NCBI GenBank assembly: GCA_905221605.1
Contig: CAJNDS010002114.1
Span: 244,132 to 294,131 of the forward strand
Source: Symbiodinium natans
Lineage: Eukaryota; Sar; Dinophyceae; Suessiales; Symbiodiniaceae
Direction of reading: 5' to 3'
DNA length: 50,000 bases
The position numbers and the translations under genes were made by a program. Positions 9,640 through 19,371 of this stretch are shown in pieces; position 1 is the first letter of the stretch; each line of letters starts with the position of its first letter. The notes under the pieces were generated by a model that saw only the letters and a list, made by a program, of their open reading frames with translations, ran no database searches and had not been told where the DNA came from.

Positions 9640-9735
9640 AACGGATTCTCGAGGCCGCCGCCGGCGTCTCCACCGGCCGTGCGCGCGCGGCTTCTGAGGG
9701 CCAGAAGACTGACTTGAGGGCGCCCAACATGTCCT
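9640..9735 (-). CDS. putative exon starting DMLGALK
   Basis: The minus strand reads CCCTCAG|GACATGTTGGGC and stays open as DMLGALKSVFWPSEAARARP then VETPAAASRIR. Its start copies the splice-acceptor region of the zinc-finger exon at 4164 (GCTCAG|GACATGTTTGG). Either an exon or a duplicated fragment. Confidence 0.35.
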
Positions 9736-9744
9736 GAGGGGGTT

Positions 9745-10025
9745 TAAGGTTTTTAGGGTTTATCGGGTTTATAGGGTTTTTAGGGTTTAGGGTTTAGGGT
9801 TTAGGGTTTAGGGTTTAGGGTTTAGGGTTTAGTTGTTTAGGCCTTAGGGTTTAGGAGTTTAGGGTTTCGGGGTTTAGGGTTTAGAGGTGCCCAAACATGT
9901 CCTGAGGGGGGGCTCTGGGGCCTTGGGGAGGGCTTCGCGTTTAGGGGCTTAGGGTTTAGGGTTTAGGGGTTTAGGATTCAGGGTTTAGGGGTTCTAGGGT
10001 TTTGGGGTTTTAGGCTTTAGGGGTT
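9745..10025 (+). repeat. degenerate TTTAGGG with exon-start fragment
   Basis: TTTAGGG at 9780-9830 and variants to 10025. 9886-9915 holds a third copy of the CTCAG|GACATGTTTGG acceptor word (minus strand) without a following exon. Confidence 0.6.
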
Positions 10026-10115
10026 CTAGGGTTGAGCCAGCACAACCCGGGGGATGCTTGAAGGGGAGCTCCCGCTTGAAGGCTCACGGATACTCCGAAG
10101 CAGCTTCGAAGACAT
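10026..10115 (-). CDS. putative 29-codon ORF starting MSSKLLRSIREP
   Basis: GGGTCTAG is followed by ATG and 29 codons (MSSKLLRSIREPSSGSSPSS then IPRVVLAQP) to a TAG that lies in the repeat word CAACCCTAG. It could be a small exon read from the AG or the end of a gene. The N-terminus is basic and serine-rich. No family. Confidence 0.4.
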   Translation of the reverse strand: MSSKLLRSIREPSSGSSPSSIPRVVLAQP

Positions 10116-10146
10116 CTAGACCCAGGAGTAGCGGAGGAAGAAAAAA

Positions 10147-10369
10147 GGACCCTAAACCCTAAGCCCTAAACCCTAAACCCTAAACCCTAACCCCTTTTTT
10201 TGCTTAAGGGGCTTCTAAGCAAACCCTGGAAAAGGGGAACAAGGGCCTCCTCTGGGTCCTAAACATGCAAGATCGGGTTTATCCTCCCTAAACCCTAAAC
10301 CCTAAACCCTAAACCCTAAACCCTAAACTTCGGGGATTTCCACAGGGCCCTGCTTGGAGGTCCATGGTA
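10147..10369. repeat. two CCCTAAA tracts
   Basis: 10147-10190 and 10286-10327 are CCCTAAA; the sequence between them is spacer with no coding signal. Confidence 0.7.
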
Positions 10370-10620
10370 CTGAATCACAGAATTATACCTGTACTTTTCA
10401 CCCAAGACTAACCATGGTTGGGGCACTTAAGGAGCATATAAGTCGGTTATTAGGGCACTTATTAAGGGGCTTATAAGTCGGTCATATAACTGTACCTACA
10501 ACCCAACAAAAACCATATTAGGGCACTTAAGAGGGCTTCTTAGTCGGTTGTACGTACCGCTGTTCTTGGGTTACTCAGTACACATGAACTTCCAAGTGAA
10601 GCCCAGTGGGACCCGTGCGC
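10370..10620. repeat. dispersed repeat with internal subrepeats
   Basis: Contains three imperfect copies of AGGGCACTTAAGGGGCTTAT followed by AAGTCGGTT (around 10431, 10459 and 10525), then ACATGAACTTCCAAGTG. The same words occur at 1470-1560 and 1700-1835. Confidence 0.5.
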
Positions 10621-11470
10621 TCCACAAGATCCCCAGCTGCCTCCCTTTGGAACCACACCCTAAACCCTGAGCCCGAAACCCTGAACCCGAAACCCGAAAC
10701 CCGAAACCCTAAACCCTAAACCCCCAAACCCAGCACCGAGATGGGCACCCTCGATCACAGGCACTTCGCACCGCAAAAATCCGTGGGGCCAACCGAGGGC
10801 CGGTTCCAAACTGCGCTTCGAGCCGAGAAAGGAAGTTTAGCGTTTAGGGTTTAGAGTTTAGGGTTTAGGGTTTAGGGTTTAGGGTTTAGGGTTTCAGGTT
10901 TGAGGGTTTCAGGGTTTCAGGGTTTCATGGTTTCTGGTTTCGAGGGAAATCAGGGTATGGGTATAACTTTGGTACACTGCTCCTGTTCCTTCGCTTCATA
11001 GAGGGGTGATGGAACTGAGTTCTGGGAGCTTTGTTGCAGCAACCCGAAACAGGCAATAGCAAACAATAATTCCAAAACGACCACCCCTGCGTGCACTTTC
11101 TCCTTGCGTCCTTCATCCAACAGATGTCCATGGTCTCAACTCACGTCGAATCACCGGCATCGACATCAACTAGCGCTGCTGAGCAAGATTATCCCGTCGA
11201 GCAGGGCGCACAGCCGTGGAACAGCCTCCTCTCTCGGAAGCCTACACCCTCAACGCCTTACGTATCTTCACTGCCATGTTGTCCCGAAGCAGCCACATTG
11301 AAGTTCAGGGGATGGCGAGCCTGGCTTGCGCAAGGCCAAGAAGCAACGAGGTCGTGTATGGGTTTAGGGTTCAGCAGCTTCAGGGTCTTTAGGTTTTGAG
11401 GTCGTGGTAGGGTCTTAGGGTTTCAGGGGTCGGGGTCCCGGGTTAAGGGCGTCAACCCTAAACCCTAAAC
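10621..11470. other. degenerate repeats and an unassigned GC-rich segment
   Basis: 10660-10730 is CCCTAAA/CCCGAAA-like and 10840-10930 TTTAGGG-like. 10940-11340 is unique sequence with open frames on both strands that I cannot decide between. 11360-11450 is again degenerate repeat. Confidence 0.4.
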
Positions 11471-11600
11471 CTGTGTTCTCAAACGTGGTTTTGCACTTGG
11501 CCTGGAGGCCGCAGAACTCGTTGGTGCCAGCCAGACTCCGTAGCGCGCTGTCGCGAGTAGACGTCGGGCAAGCCCTCCATCGACAGGTCAGCACCATCAC
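11471..11600 (-). CDS. putative exon ending in a GTTTAGGG donor
   Basis: The minus frame reads RDSALRSLAGTNEFCGLQAK then CKTTFENT and meets AACACAG|GTTTAGGG, a donor made of telomere repeat. The upstream limit is undetermined, and a second frame is also open for most of its length. No family. Confidence 0.4.
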
Positions 11601-11648
11601 AACAAAGTAATATAGAGAGTAATATAGGGGCCTTAATAATTACCCTAC

Positions 11649-11712
11649 ACCCTAAACCCTAAACCCTAAACCCTAAACCCTAAACCCTAAACCCTAAACC
11701 CTAAACCCTAAA
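11649..11712. repeat. CCCTAAA array
   Basis: About nine perfect copies, flanked on both sides by GTAATATAGGGGCCTT-like words (11612 and 11774). Confidence 0.95.
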
Positions 11713-11752
11713 CGAGCAGGGTTGAGGGCAGCTTCAGGTGGACCAGTGCTGT

Positions 11753-11782
11753 TTATATTACCCCATAGCTGGGGTAATATAA
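11753..11782. other. perfect 13-bp hairpin
   Basis: TTATATTACCCCA (11753-11765) is the exact reverse complement of TGGGGTAATATAA (11770-11782), separated by four bases. It sits between a CCCTAAA array and a 15-base G run (11810-11824). Confidence 0.9.
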
Positions 11783-11824
11783 GGGGCCTTCAGAATAAGA
11801 CTAGGCTTTGGGGGGGGGGGGGGG

Positions 11825-12592
11825 TTTTAGGGTTAGGGTTTGGGGGTTTGGGGTTTAGGGTTTGGGGCTTGGGGTTTAGGGTTAGGGTTTAAGGGTTAAG
11901 GGGTTAAGGTTTACGGGGTTAAGGGGTTAAGGGGGTTTAGGGGGGTTTAGGGGTTTAGGGGTTTAAGGGTTTTAGGGTTAGGGGTTTAGGGGTTTAGGGT
12001 TTAGGGTTTAGGGGTTTAGGGGTTTAGGCTTTAATTAGGGTTTTTTAGGCTTTAATTAGGTTTAGGGTTTAGGGTTTTAGGGTTTAGGGTTTAGGGTTTA
12101 GGTTTAGGGTTTAGGGTTTAGGGTTTAGGGTTTAGGGTTTAGGGTTTAGGTTTAGGGTTAGGGTTTAGGGTTTAGGGTTTAGGGTTTAGGGTTTAGGGTT
12201 TAGGGTTTAGGGTTTAGGGTTTAGGGTTTAGGGTTTAGGGTTTAGTTACGGGCAATGGTACCTTTTGGGTTGGTTGTTTCATAAGGGAACCCAGAACCAA
12301 ACAAAAGGGTACAGGGTACCATTGCCCCTAACCCGCCCCTAAACCCTAAACCCTAAACCCTAAACCCTAAACCCTAATTAAAGCCTAAAAAACCCTAATT
12401 AAAGCCTAAACCCCTAAACCCCTAAACCCCGAAACCCCTAAACCCCTAAACCCCTAAACCCCTAAACTCCTAAACCCCTAAACCCCTAAACCCCTAAACC
12501 CCTAAACCCTAAACCCTAAACCCTAAACCCTAAACCCTAAACTCTAAACCCTAAACCCTAAACCCTAAACCCTAACCCTCAACCCCTAAACC
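11825..12592. repeat. large inverted telomere-like repeat
   Basis: A TTTAGGG/TTTAGGGG arm (11825-12249) faces a CCCTAAA/CCCCTAAA arm (12328-12592) across a 78-bp hairpin. Beyond simple repeat symmetry, 12011-12060 and 12373-12422 are exact 50-bp reverse complements containing the non-telomeric word CTTTAATTAGGG twice, so the arms share a common origin. Confidence 0.92.
12250..12327. other. 78-bp hairpin element at the inverted-repeat centre
   Basis: GGGCAATGGTACC (12250-12262) is the exact reverse complement of GGTACCATTGCCC (12315-12327). The loop side contains GGTTGGTTGTTTCATAAGGG. A related sequence lies at 26690-26800. Confidence 0.9.
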
Positions 12593-12631
12593 CCCGTGTC
12601 TGGGTAGACAGTCGTCGCCACCTCGCGGATG

Positions 12632-12830
12632 CTAGCCCCATGCGATCGTCGAGGTGCACTGACTTCCGGGCCTGGTTGCCGCTGGTCGTCCCCGGCAATC
12701 CACCCTCGCGCGAAGCAATGTAGTTACATGTCTAAATGAAAACTTCTCAAGGAAAGTCACCTGCTCATCCATAGCCTGCAGTCTAAATATTCCACTGAAG
12801 GGCGAGCACTCATGCAACAGATAATGTGGT
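12632..12830 (-). CDS. possible exon
   Basis: The minus frame reads HECSPFSGIFRLQAMDEQVT then FLEKFSFRHVTTLLRARVDC and stays open through GRPAATRPGSQCTSTIAWGA. Phe/Leu-rich helical character suggests coding, but no clear splice sites or family are seen. Confidence 0.35.
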
Positions 12831-13289
12831 AATGCACCTCGCGGCGGGCGCGTGCCCCCGCTCGGTCATGCGGCCCACGTCGCCTCACAGCTGCAGGTGT
12901 GCGAAGTGCTGAGATGCAAGAAAGCCACTCGACCTGCGGGGGACGCGTTGCGGAGCGTCGTCCTCAACGTTTGACCTCAGCCGCTCACGGCTTACGACGT
13001 GTATGATGCCCACCTCTGGGATAGAGGCTGGGGCAGTGACATGACTGGCTCGCTCTGGTTCTCGAATCGTGGAGTACTCCCCGCGGAGCCAAACTCTCTC
13101 TATGGTTTATGGAGGTTCTCCGTGGTTTGGGATGACGTGTTGTCGCCGAGTTCTCTATGGTTTAGGGATGATTATCTATGGTATACAGTCAGCGCCTCAT
13201 GTTTGGCTCCTGTGTTTGAAGGTGCCCGGGCGACCGTGGCTCTTTTTGGCTCCCACCCCGAGTCTCCGGCCCTAATGCTCTGAGTCTCT
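12831..13289. other. unique sequence, no clear gene
   Basis: Open frames exist on the plus str and (12999-13283), but they include repeated TCTATGGTTTAGGG-like words and show no recognisable domain. Confidence 0.4.
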
Positions 13290-13905
13290 TGAGTTCTTTG
13301 GGAGCTTCAGGCACCTCCAAAACAGGTGGGGTCATTTCGAGAACTTATTGCGCGCGAGCCATCTTGAGTCTCTTGCGTCTTTTGAGGGGCTTTTGGGGCC
13401 TCCTCAACGGGCGCGGACGGGCGCGGTCATTCGGGAACTTATTCCTTGGGAGCCATCTTGAGTCTCTTGCGTCCTTGGGGGGGGCTGCCGGGGCCTCCAA
13501 AGCCAGCGCGGTCATTTGGGAACTTATTCCTTGGGAGCCATCTTGAGTCTCTTGCGTCCTTTTGAGGGGCTTCAGGGGTCACCAAAGCAGGCGCGGTCAT
13601 TCGGGAACTTATTCCTTGACAGCCATCTTGAGTGTCTTGCGTCCTTGTGAGGGGCTTCGGGGGCCTCCAAATCAGGCGCAATCATTCGGGAACTTATTCC
13701 TTGGGAGCCATCTTGAGTCTCTTGCGTCCCTTTGGGGGGCTTCCGGGGCCTCCAAACCAGCGCGGTCATTTGGGAACTTATTCCTTGGGAGCCATCTTGA
13801 GTCTCTTGCATCTTATTCAAGGGTTTCAGAGGCCTCCAACACAAGTGCGGTCATTCGGGAACTTATTCTTTGGGAGCCATCTTTTAGTCTGTTGCGTCAT
13901 TCTTG
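13290..13905. repeat. 85-bp tandem repeat, seven copies
   Basis: The word GCCATCTTGAGTCTCTTGCG recurs with ATCTTG at 13361, 13455, 13540, 13625, 13710, 13794 and 13879, giving spacings of 94, 85, 85, 85, 84 and 85. The period is not a multiple of three, so the open frames across it are not conserved coding repeats. Confidence 0.93.
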
Positions 13906-13970
13906 CAAAGGGCAAACCACACGGGGGCCACGCCCGCGCCGTGGGGTCCTGCCGACAAGATGCGGGGAAA

Positions 13971-14474
13971 CTACTCCCTGCGGTGTTGCCGCTGCCTGAC
14001 CCAGCTGCCTGCGAGGCGGTAATGTGGAGAAGACCGCCCGTCTGAATCTATGACCGAGCACAGCAGCAATTTGCATGCGATGGCCCCTTCCCCCACCAGG
14101 ACGTCGAACTCCGCCGACACGCCCTCCAAGGAGATCCAAAGGCTTCCTTCCAGCCACTGCGCCAAGAACCAGAGGGCACCTCCTTCCGGCAGGCTCCTGG
14201 ACAAGAGCTTGTCGACCACATCCTCCCGGCCGGCATCTCCGGCCGCCTCGACGCAGATGCAGCGCAGCCTTCTGGACGCCTCGAGCAGGTTCGCCTCGCA
14301 CCTGCGATCTGACATGAAGCCTTGGCCATCTTGGCCGGAGCCTCGCAAACGTGCCACTTCGCGGCAGTGAAATAAGCAATCTCCGTCCGGGGGTACATCG
14401 AGGACCTCGTCCGGCTCCATAGCCGCCGGGCCTTGAAAGCCACGGCGTTCCAGTTCCTCCACCGTGGCCGGCAC
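13971..14474 (-). CDS. OTU-like cysteine protease (deubiquitinase-like)
   Basis: The 167-codon frame carries the OTU catalytic signature near its start (VPPDGDCLFHCREV; Asp30, Cys33) and a C-terminal SPHYRLAG in which His151 is the expected catalytic histidine. The Cys-His separation of about 118 residues fits an OTU domain, a family that cleaves ubiquitin chains or ubiquitin-like proteins. The middle (LPEGGALWFLAQWLEGSLWI) fits the usual helix-strand region. The listed 5' codon is GTG; the first ATG is at 14420-14418, 14 residues before the Cys. The frame stays open upstream to a TAG near 14497 that is followed by a possible splice acceptor, so an upstream exon is likely. Activity is inferred. 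Confidence 0.7.
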   Translation of the reverse strand: MPATVEELERRGFQGPAAMEPDEVLDVPPDGDCLFHCREVARLRGSGQDGQGFMSDRRCEANLLEASRRLRCICVEAAGDAGREDVVDKLLSRSLPEGGALWFLAQWLEGSLWISLEGVSAEFDVLVGEGAIACKLLLCSVIDSDGRSSPHYRLAGSWVRQRQHRRE

Positions 14475-14592
14475 GCCCGTGTCGATCGACCTAGGCTACC
14501 GCGAGTTTTCGTGTGTGTGGCTGCGTGTCTGTACCGTTTTCTTGTTGCATGCAGGTCGCGTGTCAAACGCCGGTCCAACGTGGACCTAGTGC

Positions 14593-15144
14593 TCACGATG
14601 CAACGGCTCGCAGGGGCAGTTCCCTTGAGGCGCCGACCACGTCATCGCTGTGGCGTCGCAGAAATGCAACACACGTGCAAATCCAAGACACGAACAGGCC
14701 TCGCTGTCTTCTCCGAGGCAGCTTGCAGTCGACCTGCCAGAATGCCATCTCATGGACCCCGAACCGTCCTCGCGCAGGAACGGACCTGCTGGTTTCTCGG
14801 CGACGCTTGAGGGCAGGCCTGCAGCTCCGGCGGCCGAACACGGCTGAGCGAGCTGCAAGCCCGTGCTCAGGGTCCAACCTGGTGTCTGCACTTGCCACGA
14901 GGTCCTCCGACGTGCAACCGCATTCTGTCGAACCTGTTGACCTCGTAAGCACGCTGGCAAGCTCGGGGCCGACATGTACCTCTACCAGATCTGCTGACGG
15001 GGGGACGCGGAAGTGTCCATTGCCGTCGCCGCGGCGCCCGTGCTGGCCTGAACGGTCAGCGCACACAGCGACAGGGTTTAATGGGTCATGGCTATCACGG
15101 AGCACTGCCGTGTCCTCTGCCACGTTCTCTGCACAGACGTCCAT
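14593..15144 (-). CDS. hypothetical ORF upstream of the OTU gene
   Basis: A 183-codon open frame on the same strand as the OTU-like gene, including FRVPPSADLVEVHVGPELAS then VLTRSTGSTECGC. GC-rich sequence opens several frames here, so it may be spurious. No domain recognised. It could be part of the OTU gene's 5' region. Confidence 0.3.
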   Translation of the reverse strand: MDVCAENVAEDTAVLRDSHDPLNPVAVCADRSGQHGRRGDGNGHFRVPPSADLVEVHVGPELASVLTRSTGSTECGCTSEDLVASADTRLDPEHGLAARSAVFGRRSCRPALKRRRETSRSVPARGRFGVHEMAFWQVDCKLPRRRQRGLFVSWICTCVAFLRRHSDDVVGASRELPLRAVAS

Positions 15145-15833
15145 GCTTCTGCGCGCGGCGGGACAGTGCTGACAACTCGCGCCCGTGTACTGCGCTCCGG
15201 CCTGAGGGTCGCGATCCTGCGTTCCAAACGCGGATCATCGCGCCCCTCGCCCAACTCTCTTGCACGTTGTTCTGCGAGGGCCTACCGTGACGACACTCGC
15301 TTGCTCTTGCCTGACATGTAGATTCCGAGGCCTGCAGCAGGTTGCTGCGGTCTTGCGAAGTCAGCACGGCCGACGTCCTGCAGCTGATGTGAATCCACTC
15401 CGAAACTCTGCAATCTAAGACCAACCTTCCCGGAAAGCTTGCGAGCACCATCCAGCAGACATAGGCAGGCCGCATACCTCAAGGCAGTTGCCGTGTCTGA
15501 CATGAAAGTTCTGCCAACCCGCAACTCGTCAGATATAACCGAGCTCGTGACGACTCATGTCTCAGGGCAATGTCTGACTGCTTCACCTTTTCCACTGGAC
15601 TGCCTTGAGCCGAGCTCCCGACTGAATGTCCTAAGTCTAGGCTTGTCCTTCGCAGGAGGTGTGCTGCAACGGGCACGGTTTTAGAGAAGCTTGAGCTTGC
15701 TATCTTAATACAAACACATATACATACATATATATATATATGTACATATATTTTCAGACAGAGAATTGGCGCCGAACTTCGCTTGCCGGCCAGGCATCGT
15801 CTTGGAGTTCCAATTGGGCCAAGGACTTGCTTA
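15145..15833. other. unique sequence; ORF of uncertain reality
   Basis: A minus frame at 15282-15524 (FMSDTATALRYAACLCLLDG then ARKLSGKVGLRLQS) looks protein-like but has no domain. 15715-15755 is an AT-rich TATATA stretch. Confidence 0.35.
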
Positions 15834-16035
15834 GATCATGCTGCCCGAAAATTTTGGGCTCCCGTTGGCTCAAAAACTTGCCTGTCCGACTGCTGCCAGC
15901 AAAATTTTGGGTCCAAGTCAGGTGAGAGATCCGCTCTACCTCTTGCTGCCCGGAAAATTTTGGGCTCCAGTTGGTTCAGAAGCTGCTGCCAGAAAATGTT
16001 TGGACCCAAGTCAGGTGAGAGATCTGCTGTACCAC
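15834..16035. repeat. 106-bp satellite, first cluster
   Basis: Two imperfect copies of the unit containing GGAAAATTTTGGGCTCC and GAGAGATCTGCT. The same unit forms the array at 17425-18600. Confidence 0.9.
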
Positions 16036-17424
16036 CGCGCGCCGAACTGAATATTCCAAACCTAGGGTTGTCTGTGGAAGAGCATGGCTGACGGCAAGCA
16101 CGTGAGGCACGATGCCGTGAGGTGTTTTGCGCTTCGGGGGCCTGCCCGCGCCGAGGCTCGTGAATGGCGGTGAAACTACTCCATGCGGTCTTTCGCATGA
16201 CACCTCCGCGAAGCTAACCCAAGCGAGCTGGCAGACAATGCCGCCTCCGGATGGGCCCAATGAACCTCCAGTCCGCATCATGTCTAACACGCGACAAGGC
16301 CGGAAATTCCTTTTGTGATATCTATACAGGTGAACACAGTATACAGGCGCGAAATTTCTTAGGAACACATGCCCGCATCATCTCGGCTCCCGACGAAGAT
16401 GAGGGGTGGCGCAAAACGGTCAGCTGCCTGCCCTCAAGACGGAGTGTGGCATTCGGGACTGCATGGCTCTCTGATCGGCCCCAAGCCAAGAGTTTCACAG
16501 CTAAGCCGGATCACAGTGCATGCCCCAGTCGCTGCCTAGCCAGCGTCACTTCGGCGGGCAAGACTTTCCTGACAATTGTTTTGGTGTCGCAAGTCATTCG
16601 TGACATTTGCTCTCGTCGACTCTGCTCAAGCTTCGGGCGGGGAAGTGGAGGCAGCGTCGGCGCGCGCCCTGTCGAGATGCTCTTTCTGTTCGGAGTGTCT
16701 TGGCTCCTGCCTGGGTTGGCTCGCCTGGCAGCTGCCTTGCTGCCAACGTCCTGCAACTAACCACATGTGGGCCCGAGGCATTACATTCGTGCTGCATTCC
16801 CATTGCGCACCCCGACCGGTCCTCATGCTGCCACGTGTATGCTCGCGACGTCCGCAAAGCGGAGCGCCGCATCGGTGGCGTCACAGCAGCGCCTGCCCGA
16901 ATCCACGGACACAACGAATTTGCTTCTCCGTGCCCTCGCACCTGGACCTCCGAGCTCACGCTTCTTCTGTGTGTCCTGTTTCTTTTGCTTTTGTTCTTTC
17001 CATGCGAGTTTGGCTGCTGCAGGCTGGTGCTCAACATGCGCGAGCGGCCTCCGCGTTGTCCACCCTGGCGCCCGTGTCCTGCACGTGCGACCGCGGAAGG
17101 TCACCCATCAGGTGAACCAGCTGCCGTGTAGTAGCCTCGCGCTCGCGCGGGCGTTTCCGTCCGCGGCCAAGATCCATGGCGAGTGCCTCGGCTGCTCGAC
17201 AGTTCAGTTGCCGAGGGGAAGCGTTAGCTCGCGGCCATTGAATTGTTCATGCTCGCGGCCATGGTTTCTTTCTAGATTTGAAACTAGCTTAGACTTCTTC
17301 CGAGACCCCTACAGACAAGTAAGTTGCCCGAATGAACCGCGTTCTCCATGCAATCAGTTTCTGAGGCCCCTGCCGCTATGTCGGAAGGTTTTGACCAAGT
17401 TCAGTGGAAAAATTGCCTACCTCC
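16036..17424. other. 1.4-kb segment separating two satellite clusters
   Basis: Many overlapping open frames on both strands and no recognisable domain. 16136-16190 shares words (GAAACTACTCC, TGCGGT, GGGGGCC) with 13922-13987, suggesting a dispersed element. Confidence 0.4.
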
Positions 17425-18600
17425 TCCTGCCGGAAAAAAAGGGGCTGCAGTTAGCTTAAGAAATTGCCTGTCTTGCTGCCGCCAGAAAATTTTGCGTCCA
17501 AGTTAGGTGACGGATTTGCTCTACCTCATGCTGCCCGGAAAATTTTGGGCTCCAGTTGGCTCAGAAACTTGACTGTCTGACTGCTGCCAGCAAAATTTTG
17601 GGTCCAAGTCAGGCGAGAGATCTGCTCTACCTCATGCTGCCCGGAAATTTTGGGCTCCAGTTGGCTCAGAAACTTGCCTGTCTGACTGCTGCCAGAAAAT
17701 TTTTGGGCCCAAGTCACGTGAGAGATTTGCTCTACCTCATGCTGCCCGGAAAATTTTGGGCTCCAGTTGGCTCAGAAACTTGCCTGTCTGGCTGCTGCCA
17801 GAAAATTTTTGGACCCAAGTCAGGTGAGAGATCTGCTGTACCTCATGCTGCCCGGAAAATTTTGGGCTCCAGTTGGCTCAGAAACTTGTCCGTCTGACTG
17901 CTGCCAGAAACTTTTCGGTCCAAGTCAAGCGAGAGATCTGCTGTGTCTTTTGCTGCCCAGAAAATTTTGGGCTCCGGTCGTCTCAGAAACTTGCCTGTCT
18001 GAATGCTGCCAGAAAATTTTTGGGCCCAAGTCACGTGAGAGATTTGCTCTACCTCATGCTGCCCGGAAAATTTTGGGCTCCAGTCGTCTCAGAAACTTGC
18101 CTGTCTGGCTGCCGCCAGAAAATTTTTGGACCCAAGTCAGGTGAGAGATCTGCTGTACCTCATGCTGCCCGGAAAATTTTGGGCTCCAGTTGGCTCAGAA
18201 ACTTGTCCGTCTGACTGCTGCCAGAAACTTTTCGGTCCAAGTCAAGCGAGAGATCTGCTGTGTCTTTTGCTGCCCAGAAAATTTTGGGCTCCGGTCGTCT
18301 CAGAAACTTGCCTGTCTGAATGCTGCCAGAAAATTTTTGGGCCCAAGTCACGTGAGAGATTTGCTCTACCTCATGCTGCCCGGAAAATTTTGGGCTCCAG
18401 TCGTCTCAGAAACTTGCCTGTCTGGCTGCCGCCAGAAAATTTTTGGACCCAAGTCAGGTGAGAGATCTGCTGTACCTCATGCTGCCCGGAAAAAAAGGTC
18501 GGATTCCCAGTTAGCCCAAATATTGCCTATCTTGCTGCTGCCAGAATTTGTTTCGGGCCCAAGTTACCTGAGAAATTTGCTTATGCCTCATGTACGGAAA
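17425..18600. repeat. 106-bp satellite with 317-bp higher-order repeat
   Basis: TGCTGCC starts at 17529, 17635, 17740, 17846, 17951, 18057, 18163, 18268, 18374 and 18480 (spacing 105-106). 17846, 18163 and 18480 are separated by exactly 317, and the copies between are near identical, so three-monomer blocks have been duplicated. The end monomers (from 17425 and to 18600) are degenerate. Confidence 0.95.
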
Positions 18601-19213
18601 TATGCCTAATGCCTAATGCCTAATTCCAAGAATGCTGCCTCGCGACGGACGCGCCTGAATAGTGTGCGTCATGCGATTTTTTGCGCGCGCCCCGCCCCCC
18701 CCCCCCCCCCCCCTCTGGCGCATCTGTCTGCGCACTCGGAATCGCAAAACCTCGGGTTTTGACGTCAGCTTCCGTGTGGTCCGCTGCAAACGCATTAACA
18801 CACGACCGGGGAACTCGTGCTTGTAAAAAAGGGCCCAGAAAAAAATTGGCGAGAGTTATGTTCTGTTGTACACACGATGGACCGGCAAACTGCAAGTACT
18901 AAATCCTGCGGCGAAGCCAGACAAGCATTTTTGACTGGTGTATTAAGAAACCCGACACCAAAAAAAAGGCGACCAAAAAAAAGAAACAAGATAGTTTCCT
19001 AAAAGGAGTTTAGGAAACTAAATCCTAAAAGGCGGAGCTGGTAAAGGGTGGGAGCCGCACTCCACGGCGCGGGTGGGCAAAGAAAGAAGATGGAGCGGCC
19101 GATCCAAGGCCCCATGACCGATCGCTGCTCAGCACTCTCCGCAGCCGATTGAGCTCGTCGCCCTCTTTATCAGCCCATCCGGCTACCTTTCTTCTTTGCT
19201 ATCGTCTGCACAA
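18601..19213. other. spacer with C19 run and hairpin
   Basis: GCCTAAT is repeated at 18602-18624. A C run lies at 18695-18713. TAGTTTCCTAAA (18992-19003) pairs exactly with TTTAGGAAACTA (19009-19020). No gene. Confidence 0.7.
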
Positions 19214-19371
19214 ACCCTAAACCCTAAACCCTAAACCCTAAACCCTAAACCCTAAACCCTACACCCTACACCCTAAACCCTAAACCCTAAACCCTAAACC
19301 CTAAACCCTAAACCCTAAACCCTAAACCCTAAACCCTAAACCCTAACCCTCAACCCCTAAACCCTAAACCC
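19214..19371. repeat. CCCTAAA array
   Basis: About 20 copies ending in the variant words CTAACCCTCAACCCC. The last 45 bp plus 13 bp beyond it are duplicated exactly at 20689-20734. Confidence 0.95.

Noticed and set aside
13289-13844. ORFs across the 85-bp repeat
   Set aside because: The unit is not a multiple of three, so no repeated protein is preserved.
15719-15753. TATA-box promoter
   Set aside because: It is a simple AT dinucleotide stretch with no adjacent supported gene, and dinoflagellate promoters generally lack a canonical TATA box.
17529-18480. Dinoflagellate spliced-leader gene array (TTGGCTCAGAAAC in the satellite resembles part of the leader)
   Set aside because: Only about nine bases match; the conserved leader 5' part and an Sm-site context are absent.
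17526-18609. Several 60-140-codon ORFs on both strands
   Set aside because: They follow the 106-bp satellite, whose unit is not a multiple of three, and repeat at 317-bp offsets; satellite DNA is the simpler reading.
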